A stretch of 32,027 nucleotides of DNA from Actinomycetes bacterium (GTDB lineage Bacteria; Actinomycetota; Thermoleophilia; Solirubrobacterales; Solirubrobacteraceae): positions 1 to 32,027 of the forward strand of contig JAJZWB010000031.1 in NCBI GenBank assembly GCA_021846845.1, read 5' to 3'. Below the pieces are notes generated by a model. The model did not search any database, had not been told where the DNA came from, and worked only from the letters and a program-made list of their open reading frames with translations. Every line of letters begins with the position of its first letter. The stretch's first letter is position 1. This document shows, piece by piece, positions 23,251 to 30,511 of the stretch. The position numbers were made by a program, and so were the translations under genes.

Positions 23251-24480
23251 TCACCATCGCCCGCGCTCGGCGAGGATCACCCTCGCCCCGCCCGCCGGCA
23301 CGAGCGCGGTGCCGCGCAGCGTCGGGCGCTCAGGGCGCGAGCCGTGCGCCCGCAACCTGAATCGCGCGACGATGGTCGGCAGGATCTCGCGCAGTTCCAG
23401 CATCGCCAGCGACGCGCCGATGCAACGCCGCGCGCCGCCGCCGAACGGCAGCCACGTTGCCGGGTCGGGGCGGCGAGCGGCGAACCGCCGGGGGTCGAAG
23501 CGGTCGGGATCAGGGGACGCGCCGTGCAAGTGGATCAGGGGCGGAGGGATCAGCAGGATCGTGCCCGCGCTCACACGGCGGCCGTCGAGCGTCACCGGCT
23601 CGGTCGTCCGGCGGACGATGTCTACCAGCGGCGGTCGCAGGCGCAGCGTCTCCCAGATCACCGCGTCCAGCCACGTCCGGCCTGGCCCTTCGCGCTCCCG
23701 GACCAGCGCATCCGCGACCTCCGGCGTCCTGGCGAGATGGTCGATCGCCCATGCCAGCGCCGTCGCAGTCGTCTCGTGCCCGGCGAGCAGCAGCGCCAGC
23801 ACCTCGTCGGACCCGAGCCGCTCGATCACGCCAGCCCCGGCGTGCCCCCGGAGCAGCACGGTCAGCTGCCGACCGAACTCGTCGCGACGGCGACGCGCCA
23901 GCGCCTGCGGGCTCGCCCGCCCGAGGCGATCCAGACGCTCGATTCCGGCCAGCAGCGAGTACGGCGGCAGCGCCGACCGCAGCAGCGTCTCAAGCCGCAA
24001 GACCGTCGGCCCGTCCTCGATCCCGAGCAGCAGCCTGGCCGCCACGCCCAGGGCGAGGGATCGCATGCGCGGCAGCACCGCGAACGGCCGTCCGAGCGGC
24101 CATGTGGAGATCTCCCGCTCGGCGAGCTCCCGGATCGCCGGCGTGACCCCCCGGAGGGCGGCACCGTGCAGCAGCGGCGTGAGCAGCCGTCGGCGGACGC
24201 GGTGCTCGCTGCCGTCGAGCGTCAGCAGCGTGCCATCGGGTAGCACCGGGAGGATCCTCTGATTTGCGGCACCCGCGAGATAGCGTTCCGGCGGGCCGCT
24301 CAGCACCTCCCTCGCCACCGGCGGCGCCCCGATCACGAGCATTCGACCGCCGAACGCGCTCGTCAACTGGAACAGGTCGCCGTGGACGCGCTGGCGGTCG
24401 CGCAGCGCCGCCAGCGGCGCACGCTGGAAGGAGATGGCGTCGGTCAGCGCGGAGGGCCCGCCGGCACGCCGAACGTTCAT
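23251..24480 (-). CDS. Cytochrome P450
   Basis: A 409-residue soluble, bacterial class I-type P450. Motifs: I-helix oxygen-binding AGHETTATALAWA near residue 225; ExxR motif as WETLRLRP (K helix); the PERF-like region DPDRFDPRRF; and the heme-binding loop FGGGARRCIGASLAMLE, with the axial Cys near residue 352. There is no membrane anchor, so it is cytoplasmic and needs external electrons; the FdxA ferredoxin, the FMN-reductase-like protein and the flavoprotein disulfide reductase nearby are candidate partners. It starts at ATG 24480, 18 nt after the stop of the DUF427 gene, so it is cotranscribed with that gene and the reductase. The substrate cannot be read; bulky hydrophobic compounds are the usual substrates. 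Confidence 0.95.
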   Translation of the reverse strand: MNVRRAGGPSALTDAISFQRAPLAALRDRQRVHGDLFQLTSAFGGRMLVIGAPPVAREVLSGPPERYLAGAANQRILPVLPDGTLLTLDGSEHRVRRRLLTPLLHGAALRGVTPAIRELAEREISTWPLGRPFAVLPRMRSLALGVAARLLLGIEDGPTVLRLETLLRSALPPYSLLAGIERLDRLGRASPQALARRRRDEFGRQLTVLLRGHAGAGVIERLGSDEVLALLLAGHETTATALAWAIDHLARTPEVADALVREREGPGRTWLDAVIWETLRLRPPLVDIVRRTTEPVTLDGRRVSAGTILLIPPPLIHLHGASPDPDRFDPRRFAARRPDPATWLPFGGGARRCIGASLAMLELREILPTIVARFRLRAHGSRPERPTLRGTALVPAGGARVILAERGRW

Positions 24481-24498
24481 TCGAAGCCCCGGCGCCGC

Positions 24499-24783
24499 TC
24501 AATCGTCCACCACCTCGACGCCGTTCCAGAACGCGACCCGGTCCTTGATCCTGCGAACCCACGGGTGCGGGTGCCTGTAGGTCCAGGCGGCGTTCGCGGA
24601 CCGGACCCCGTCCGCTGTGACGTCGTAATAGCTCGCCAGCCCCTTCCACGGGCAGACGGACCTCATCCTGCTGCGGCGCAGGACGCCTGACTCGACGCTG
24701 TCGAGCGGGAAATAGTGGTTGCCCTCCACGACGATCGTGTCGTCGCTGCGGGCGATCGTGACGCCGTTGAAGATCGCTCTCAT
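24499..24783 (-). CDS. DUF427-family protein
   Basis: A 94-residue protein matching DUF427: start MRAIFNGVTIARSDDTIVVE, a central YFPLDSV, the family-typical SVCPWKGLASYYDV with conserved Cys-Pro-Trp-Lys-Gly, and AAWTYRHPHP with Trp and His-Pro pairs. The family forms small beta barrels of unknown biochemical function. I use ATG 24783; upstream in-frame codons to 24894 lie in the end of the reductase gene and look unlike the family. It sits between the reductase (32 nt upstream) and the P450 (18 nt downstream), and is probably in one operon with them. Confidence 0.9.
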   Translation of the reverse strand: MRAIFNGVTIARSDDTIVVEGNHYFPLDSVESGVLRRSRMRSVCPWKGLASYYDVTADGVRSANAAWTYRHPHPWVRRIKDRVAFWNGVEVVDD

Positions 24784-24815
24784 GGCCCGTTTGACCGCGT
24801 GCGCGCGCCGAGGGT

Positions 24816-26228
24816 TCAGCGGCCGGGGCCCGACGGCAGCGCGTGCAGCGTCGTCCCGCACTCCGCCTCGTAGGCCTCCAGGAACTTCAGCCACAGCTCG
24901 CTGCGGGTCGGGAACGGCGCGACCGCGTGCGCCAGGGTGCGAAGCTGGACCCGCCCCACGATCGCGATCGTCGCGGCCTGCAGGAGATCGGCGACTTCGG
25001 GGCCGACGAACGTGGCGCCGACGAGCAGCTCACGCTCCACATCGACGACGAACCGGGTCGTGCCGGGAGCGCCACGACCGTGGAAGCTGGCCCCGGCGGT
25101 GCCGCCGGTCGGCACGTCGATCGGCTCGGCCGAGATCCCCTGGTGCAGCGCCTGCCCGAGCGTCAGGCCGACGGCGGCGACCTGCGGGTCGCTGAACACG
25201 ACGCGCGGAGCGCCGTGCCCGTCGGTCCACGCGGTGGCGGGCTCCCCCAGGATGTGATCGGCGGCGATCCGGGCCTGGTACTTGCCGGAGTGGGTCAGCA
25301 GCGAGCGACCGTTCACGTCGCCGATGGCGTAGAGGCCGGGGGCGCCGATCACGCAGAGGTGGTCGTCGACCTCGATGTATCCGCTCCCGGGAAGTCCGAC
25401 CGTCTCGAGCCCCAACCCCTCGGTGAGCGGCCTGCGCCCGATGGCCACAAGCAGCCGGTCCCCGGTGATCGCGTCGCCGTCCTCGAGCGCGACCGTGATC
25501 TCCTCGCCTGAGCGGCTGACGGCGGTCGCACGCGCGCCGGTGCGCACCCGGACGCCGTGCTGCTCGAGCGCCTCCCGGATCTGCTCGCCCGCGAACTGCT
25601 CCTCACGCGGGAGCAGCCGCTCCAGCGCCTCGATCACCGTCACCTGCGAACCCAGCGAGGACCACGCCTGCGCCATCTCGACCCCGACGACGCCGCCGCC
25701 CAGCACCACCAGCCGCCCGGGCACCTCCCGCGACGTGGTGATCTCACGGTTTGACCATGCGCCGGCCTGCGCAAGCCCCGGGATCGGCGGGATCAGCGCA
25801 CCCGTTCCGACCGCTATCACCACCGCCTCGCGGGCCATGAGCACGTCTTCCCCCACCCGCACACGGCGCTCCCCGTCCAGGCGAGCGTCGCCGCGGACCA
25901 GCTCGATGCTCCGTTCGGTCAGCCACGGCACCTGGTTGGAGTCGTCAAGGTCGTTGACGATCCGGTCGCGGCGCGCCAGCGCCGCGCGGACGTCGAGCTC
26001 GCCGGTGACCGCCTCGGCCGCCCCCGGGACACGCGCGACCTCGCGCAGCACCTCTGCCGGTCGCAGCAGCGCCTTGGACGGCATGCACGCGTAGAACGAG
26101 CACTCGCCGCCCACCAGATCGCGCTCGACGATCGCCACGCGCCTCCCGCCCCGCTCGGCGAGCCTGCCCGCCAGGACCTCGCCGGCCGGGCCGGCGCCGA
26201 TCACCACCACATCGAATTCTCGCTGCAT
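24816..26228 (-). CDS. FAD/NAD(P)-dependent disulfide-reductase-family oxidoreductase
   Basis: A 470-residue member of the class I flavoprotein disulfide reductases (dihydrolipoyl dehydrogenase/mercuric reductase type). Motifs: N-terminal FAD loop VVIGAGPAGEVLAGRLAERG; redox-active disulfide as ECSFYACMPSK near residues 43-53 (C-x4-C); NAD(P) loop VVLGGGVVGVEMAQ near 180; second FAD motif LYAIGDVNG near 300; C-terminal dimerisation domain. The C-terminal motif reads APFPTRSELW where relatives have His-Pro-Thr-x-x-Glu. The catalytic His is therefore Phe, and the reduced disulfide may not be protonated in the usual way. AGGAG is about 10 nt upstream of ATG 26228. It leads the operon reductase-DUF427-P450. 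The physiological substrate is unknown. Confidence 0.9.
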   Translation of the reverse strand: MQREFDVVVIGAGPAGEVLAGRLAERGGRRVAIVERDLVGGECSFYACMPSKALLRPAEVLREVARVPGAAEAVTGELDVRAALARRDRIVNDLDDSNQVPWLTERSIELVRGDARLDGERRVRVGEDVLMAREAVVIAVGTGALIPPIPGLAQAGAWSNREITTSREVPGRLVVLGGGVVGVEMAQAWSSLGSQVTVIEALERLLPREEQFAGEQIREALEQHGVRVRTGARATAVSRSGEEITVALEDGDAITGDRLLVAIGRRPLTEGLGLETVGLPGSGYIEVDDHLCVIGAPGLYAIGDVNGRSLLTHSGKYQARIAADHILGEPATAWTDGHGAPRVVFSDPQVAAVGLTLGQALHQGISAEPIDVPTGGTAGASFHGRGAPGTTRFVVDVERELLVGATFVGPEVADLLQAATIAIVGRVQLRTLAHAVAPFPTRSELWLKFLEAYEAECGTTLHALPSGPGR

Positions 26229-26270
26229 CTAATCTCGCTCCTGAAGCTCTTCGGGTCTTGTCCTGAGGTC

Positions 26271-26286
26271 GCCGGGGATCCCCGGC
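26271..26286. promoter_or_regulatory. 16-bp perfect palindrome in a divergent promoter region
   Basis: GCCGGGGATCCCCGGC, with AGGT to its left and ACCT to its right. It lies between the reductase (start 26228, minus) and the EgtB-like gene (plus). An operator or RNA hairpin is possible. Confidence 0.35.
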
Positions 26287-26365
26287 AACACCTCTCTGAC
26301 GCACCGCGTGCGCAGGACGGTTCAAACATGTGAATCCTTCGCCACGACTCACGCTTCCAACTGCC

Positions 26366-27697
26366 ATGACGATCTCCAGCCAGAGCACCGAGCGCCTGCA
26401 GACCGTGATCGACACCCTGAGCGAGACGCGCCGGCGAACGCTGGCCCTCGTCGAGGGGATCTCGGAGGCCGATCTGGTCAGGGTCCACTCACCGCTGATG
26501 AGCCCGCTGGCCTGGGACCTCGGCCACATCGCGGCGTTCGAGGACCTGTGGCTGGTGCACCGCCACGGCGATCGGCCGCTGCTGCGCGAGGAGCTGGCGG
26601 CCGTGTACGACGCGTTCGAGACACCTCGCGCCGGGCGCGGGGGGCTGCCCTTCCTGCGCCCCTCCGAAGCGCTGGACTACCTCAGGCAGGTGCACAAGCG
26701 CGCGATCGACGTGCTCAGGGAGCGGGGCGTCGGCGATGGCAGCACGCTGGAGCTGAGCATCCGGCACGAGATGCAGCATGGGGAGACGATGCTGCAGACG
26801 ATGCAGCTGGCACGGCTGGGAGGGCATGAGCTCCCAGGTGAAGCCGGCGGGTCCCGCCCGCTCGCCGCGGCGGTGCCCGCACCGGGTGGCGCGCAGGCAG
26901 GACCGGCGACCGGTCTCGAACTCGTCGAGGTGCCGGGCGGTCCGTGCACGATCGGAGCCGGAGCCGGCGGGTTCGCCTACGACAACGAGCGCCCGCGCCA
27001 CGGTGTCCACGTTCGCGACCTCCTGATCGGGCGCACCCCGGTCACCAACGCCGACTACCTGGAGTTCGTACGCGACGGCGGCTACCGGCGGCGCGAGTGG
27101 TGGTCCGACGATGGCTGGGCGTGGAAGGAGCGGCACGGGATCGCCCGACCCGGGGGGTGGACGGCCGACGACGCGGCCGAGTGGCGCCTGTCCGAGCGCG
27201 CGCCACTCGACCCCCGGCGACCGGTCGTTCACGTCTCGTGGTTCGAGGCCGAGGCGTTCGCCCGCGCGCACGGCGCCCGACTGCCCACCGAGGCCGAGTG
27301 GGAGAAGGCTGCGACCTGGGACCGCGAGCGCGGCGCGGCGCGCGCGTTCCCGTGGGGTGACCGGCCGCCGGTGCCCGGCGTTCACGCCAATCTGGATCAT
27401 CGCGAGAGGGGGCCCGTCGCGGTCGACGGCCATCCGGCCGGCGCGTCCCCGTACGGCTGCCTGGGCATGATCGGCGATGTGTGGGAGTGGACCGCGAGCC
27501 ACTTCGTCGGCTACCCGGGCTTCGTCGCGGAGCCCTACAGGGAGTACTCGGAGGCGTTCTTCGGGAGTGAGCACAGGGTGCTGCGCGGCGGCTCGTGGGC
27601 GACGCGCGCACGGCTGATCACACCGGCCTTCCGCAACTGGGACCTCCCCCAGCGGCGTCAGATCTTCGCCGGCTTCCGAATCGCCAGGGACGCCTGA
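26366..27697 (+). CDS. EgtB-like nonheme-iron sulfoxide synthase (SUMF1/EgtB family)
   Basis: About 443 residues in two domains. The N-terminal DinB-like domain (residues 10-150) has the iron ligands expected of EgtB: His54 in LAWDLGHIAAFED and the RHEMQHGET motif with His134 and His138. The C-terminal FGE/sulfatase-modifying domain (about 185-440) includes GRTPVTNADYLEFV, LPTEAEWEKAATWD, GDVWEWTASHF and VLRGGSWATR, ending in GFRIARDA. EgtB joins a thiol to trimethylhistidine using oxygen in ergothioneine synthesis. None of egtA, egtC, egtD or egtE is in the window, so the substrate could differ (ovothiol and selenoneine enzymes share this fold). I use ATG 26366, which fits the family N-terminus; GTG 26330 is possible. 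Neither has a clear ribosome site. Confidence 0.88.
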   Translation: MTISSQSTERLQTVIDTLSETRRRTLALVEGISEADLVRVHSPLMSPLAWDLGHIAAFEDLWLVHRHGDRPLLREELAAVYDAFETPRAGRGGLPFLRPSEALDYLRQVHKRAIDVLRERGVGDGSTLELSIRHEMQHGETMLQTMQLARLGGHELPGEAGGSRPLAAAVPAPGGAQAGPATGLELVEVPGGPCTIGAGAGGFAYDNERPRHGVHVRDLLIGRTPVTNADYLEFVRDGGYRRREWWSDDGWAWKERHGIARPGGWTADDAAEWRLSERAPLDPRRPVVHVSWFEAEAFARAHGARLPTEAEWEKAATWDRERGAARAFPWGDRPPVPGVHANLDHRERGPVAVDGHPAGASPYGCLGMIGDVWEWTASHFVGYPGFVAEPYREYSEAFFGSEHRVLRGGSWATRARLITPAFRNWDLPQRRQIFAGFRIARDA

Positions 27698-27735
27698 CGC
27701 CGGGCGCGGCGCATCGCTAGCCTCCTGGCTCTCTC

Positions 27736-27760
27736 GCGGGCCGGATCGGCTCCGGCCCGC
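27736..27760 (+). terminator. Strong hairpin between EgtB-like and LLM genes
   Basis: Perfect 10-bp arms GCGGGCCGGA and TCCGGCCCGC around the loop TCGGC. It lies 38 nt after the upstream stop and only 12 nt before the ATG at 27773, so it could terminate the first transcript or occlude translation of the second gene. Confidence 0.55.
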
Positions 27761-27772
27761 GGAACGGAACGC

Positions 27773-28795
27773 ATGAAGACGATCGGATTCCTCTCCTTCG
27801 GCCACTGGAGCCCCAGCCCCCAGTCGCAGACGCGCTCAGGCGCCGATTCGCTGCTCCAATCGATCGAGCTGGCGGTCGCGGCCGAGGAACTGGGCGCCGA
27901 CGGCGCCTACTTCCGGGTTCACCACTTCGCGCGCCAGCTCGGCTCGCCGTTCCCGCTGCTGGCGGCGATCGGCGCGCGGACCTCGCGAATCGAGATCGGG
28001 ACCGGAGTGATCGACATGCGCTACGAGAACCCGATGTACTTCGCGGAGGACGCCGGGGCCGCCGATCTGATCGCGGGCGGCCGCCTCCAGCTCGGGATCA
28101 GCCGGGGGTCGCCCGAGCAGGTGATCGACGGCTGGCGGTACTTCGGCTACGCACCCGCCGACGGCGAGAGCGACGCCGACATGGCCCGCCGCCACACCGA
28201 GGTCGCTCTGCGGGTCCTGGAGGGCGATGGCTTCGCGCGGCCCAACCCGCGGCCGATGTTCCCCAACCCACCGGGGCTGCTGCGGATCGAGCCCCACTCC
28301 CCCGGGCTGCGGGAGAGGATCTGGTGGGGGTCGGGATCCAACGCGACCGGCGTCTGGGCGGCCCGGCTGGGGATGAACCTGCAGAGCTCCACGCTGAAGG
28401 ACGACGAGACCGGCGAACCGCTGCACGTACAGCAGCGCAGGCAGATCGAGGCCTACCGGGAGGCGTGGAGGGAGGCCGGGCACGAGCGGCAGCCGCGGGT
28501 GTCGGTCAGCCGCAGCATCTTCGCGCTGACCACCGATGAGGACCGCATGTACTTCGGCGGCGATCGCAACTCGCAGGACCAGATCGGCATGATCGACGCG
28601 AGCACGCGCGCGATCTTCGGGCGCTCGTACGCCGCGGAGCCCGACGTGCTGATCGAGCAGCTCCGCGCGGACGAGGCGATCCAGGCGGCGGACACGCTGC
28701 TGCTGACCGTGCCGAACCAGCTCGGCGTGTCCTACAACGCCCACGTGATCGAGGACATCCTCACCCACGTCGCGCCGGCGCTCGGCTGGCGCTGA
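27773..28795 (+). CDS. LLM-class flavin-dependent oxidoreductase
   Basis: A 340-residue bacterial-luciferase-like protein (TIM barrel, F420- or FMN-dependent). Visible family features: first strand MKTIGFLSFGHW, then GADGAYFRVHHFARQLGSPF (strand 2 and the His-rich loop), IEIGTGVIDMRYENP, then GRLQLGISRGSPEQV, and WWGSGSNATGVWAARLGM near the phosphate end of the flavin. The enzyme class uses reduced flavin or F420 for monooxygenation or hydride transfer; the substrate is unknown. The ribosome site is weak (GGAACGGAACG). It lies 75 nt after the EgtB-like gene, with a strong hairpin between them, so it may be separately expressed. Confidence 0.9.
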   Translation: MKTIGFLSFGHWSPSPQSQTRSGADSLLQSIELAVAAEELGADGAYFRVHHFARQLGSPFPLLAAIGARTSRIEIGTGVIDMRYENPMYFAEDAGAADLIAGGRLQLGISRGSPEQVIDGWRYFGYAPADGESDADMARRHTEVALRVLEGDGFARPNPRPMFPNPPGLLRIEPHSPGLRERIWWGSGSNATGVWAARLGMNLQSSTLKDDETGEPLHVQQRRQIEAYREAWREAGHERQPRVSVSRSIFALTTDEDRMYFGGDRNSQDQIGMIDASTRAIFGRSYAAEPDVLIEQLRADEAIQAADTLLLTVPNQLGVSYNAHVIEDILTHVAPALGWR

Positions 28796-28896
28796 CGCCA
28801 CGGGCCGGCCGCCGGCCTCGCCCCGGGCCAGGATCGCCGCGGCAGGAGCCGCAGATCGCGCGGCGGCCTGACTCTGCCCGGGCCCGGTGACCCGGC

Positions 28897-29055
28897 TCAG
28901 CCGACCAGGTGGACGATCAGGACGATCGCCACGACGAACATGCCGATCGTCACACCCGGCACGAACGCGCCGCCGGTCATCATCACCAGCGAGGCGGCCG
29001 CCTCGCGCCAGCGGATGCTCCGGCCCTGGACGGGCGTTCCTCCTTCGCTCTGCAC
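28897..29055 (-). CDS. Tiny membrane protein, 52 aa
   Basis: A short gene with GTG at 29055. The N-terminal 25 residues are soluble with a basic WRE motif, then two hydrophobic blocks (SLVMMTGGAFVPGVTIGM and FVVAIVLIVHLVG) that would form a hairpin or a single long helix. The strong G/C third-position pattern supports coding. An AGG-containing stretch lies about 10-15 nt upstream. It lies downstream of the HAF-repeat gene, separated by a large hairpin. I do not recognise a family; a phage-holin-like or regulatory membrane peptide is possible. Confidence 0.5.
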   Translation of the reverse strand: MQSEGGTPVQGRSIRWREAAASLVMMTGGAFVPGVTIGMFVVAIVLIVHLVG

Positions 29056-29117
29056 AAGGCCAGCCTACCAGTGATGGCGTCGCCCCTCCCGCCGCGGGCC
29101 CACAGCCCGCGTGTGGC

Positions 29118-29142
29118 GGCCGGGCCGCTGGGCGGCCCGGCC
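29118..29142 (-). terminator. Large hairpin downstream of the HAF-repeat gene
   Basis: Perfect 11-bp arms GGCCGGGCCGC and GCGGCCCGGCC with a 3-nt loop, extended by GTGGC/GCCAC outside a small bulge. It lies just past the stop of the HAF-repeat gene at 29156. It is a good candidate for a factor-independent or stem-only terminator. Confidence 0.65.
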
Positions 29143-29155
29143 CTGCCACGCGGTC

Positions 29156-30151
29156 CTACTGGTTGCTCTTGGCCAGCAGGCCGTCGGTGTTGCCGGCGGA
29201 GTCGGTGTAGAAGCCGACGACCGTGCCACGATCGTTGATCCCGTTGAGCGTCGTCGAGCCGATGCCGTTGGGGTCATCGACGGTCGCGAAGCCGAAGCCG
29301 GGCGACCAGATGAAACCGTGCGTCGTCGCGCCTGACCCGGTCCCGTCGGTGTAGGTGCCGACCACCTCGTCGCCGTCGTTGACCCCAAACGCCTGGGTCA
29401 TCGTCGCACCCGGGAAGTTCAGGTGAAAGACCCGTCCGTCCGAGCGGCGCAGGAACCCCTCGGTGTTGCCCGCGGAGTTGGTCGCGAAGCCCGCCACGTC
29501 ACCCTCGTTGTTGATCCCGGCGGCGGTGATGTTGCTGTCCCCGGCGACGGTGATCAGGTTGAAGCGGTGCGTGCCCGTGTTGACGCGGAAGCCGTGGTTC
29601 TGGCCCTTGGAGTCGGTGTAGAAGCCGACCGCTATCCCCTTGTCGTTTATGCCCAGCAGCTGGTCGACCTTCGGCTTGGCGTTGTCGGCGGTGGGGAAGT
29701 CCGCGGTCCTGAAGCGGTTGTGCACCTTGTAGAAGCCGTGGTTGGCGCCCTGGGCGTCGACATAGAAGCCGACCGTGTCACCCCCGCTGTTGATCCCGAT
29801 GACCTGGGTCTGGGCCGCGCCGGGGAAGTTCTCGTTGCGGAATCGCGCCTGCGAGTAGCCCGGGGCGACGACGTAGCCGCGGTTCGGGTGGCCCTTCTGC
29901 CCCGACCCGAAGTAGCCGGCGATCACGCCGGAGTTGGTGATCCCGAGCAGCTGGTTGAAGGTCGGGTCACGAGAGTCGTTGATCGTCTTGAAGGCGAAGT
30001 TGCCACTCGCGTTGGGCGGCGTGACGGCGGTCGCGGCGCCCGCGACGGCCGTTGACGCAAGCGCGCCGGCAGCGACCGCCGAGGCGGCGATCACCGCGAT
30101 GCGGCTCCGGCCAACACGATCACGCAACATCCTCCTGCCTGCATGGCTCAT
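29156..30151 (-). CDS. Secreted HAF-repeat protein (beta-propeller-like)
   Basis: A 331-residue exported protein. A Sec-type signal peptide (basic MLRDRVGRSR, then an Ala-rich core, cleavage likely near AVAGAATA, residues 38-43) is followed by about six repeats of 45-50 residues. Each has the HAF pattern: a GIN-x-x-G-x-VVGFY strand (for example LLGINDKGIAVGFYTDSKG, AAGINNEGDVAGFATNSAG, LNGINDRGTVVGFYTDSAG), then GFxxxxGxF and a short link. Such repeats fold into beta-propeller-like domains, but their function is undetermined. No cell-wall anchor is seen. ATG 30151 is preceded by AGGGAGAG. The region upstream holds a CTAAGACG/CGTCTTAG inverted pair and is bounded by an insertion sequence at 30366. 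Confidence 0.8.
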   Translation of the reverse strand: MSHAGRRMLRDRVGRSRIAVIAASAVAAGALASTAVAGAATAVTPPNASGNFAFKTINDSRDPTFNQLLGITNSGVIAGYFGSGQKGHPNRGYVVAPGYSQARFRNENFPGAAQTQVIGINSGGDTVGFYVDAQGANHGFYKVHNRFRTADFPTADNAKPKVDQLLGINDKGIAVGFYTDSKGQNHGFRVNTGTHRFNLITVAGDSNITAAGINNEGDVAGFATNSAGNTEGFLRRSDGRVFHLNFPGATMTQAFGVNDGDEVVGTYTDGTGSGATTHGFIWSPGFGFATVDDPNGIGSTTLNGINDRGTVVGFYTDSAGNTDGLLAKSNQ

Positions 30152-30198
30152 CTGTCTCTCCCTGGCGTTGGTGGTGAACTGGAGGCATCCATGCTGGT

Positions 30199-30283
30199 GC
30201 TAAGACGCTCCTGTCACATCCGGCGGTTGCCCATTTCACAGGTGCTCACGCGCTTCTTAGGCGGGCGAGGCGGGCGTCTTAGC
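30199..30283. promoter_or_regulatory. Inverted CTAAGACG elements upstream of the HAF-repeat gene
   Basis: GCTAAGACGC at 30199-30208 and its exact inverse GCGTCTTAGC at 30274-30283, 65 bp apart, with a partial third copy (GCTTCTTAGGCG, about 30252-30263). They lie 48-132 bp upstream of the HAF-repeat start, where operator sites for a cooperative or looping regulator could be. The rest of 30152-30365 shows no gene. Confidence 0.45.
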
Positions 30284-30365
30284 CTGAAGTCACCGATTTG
30301 CGGTGGGGATGACGGTGATTGGGGGTGTCGGCGCTGACTGCGGCTCGTTTTAGGTTGTTGCCCGG

Positions 30366-30387
30366 GGTCGTGGCGGCGTTTGAGGTG
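30366..30387 (+). repeat. Left inverted repeat of the IS1380-type element
   Basis: GGTCGTGGCGGCGTTTGAGG plus two bases. It matches the inverse of 31859-31880 at about 17 of 22 positions. Confidence 0.55.
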
Positions 30388-30511
30388 CGATTCGCGTCGC
30401 CGGGGGCTGCGGCGCGGATGGTGCCGGTCGTTTTCGGGCAGGCGACGCTTGCCGGTAGCGGTAGGGGTCGGCTGGGTGCTGGCCGATCGGCGGCGTGGGG
30501 CCGCCGTCTGG

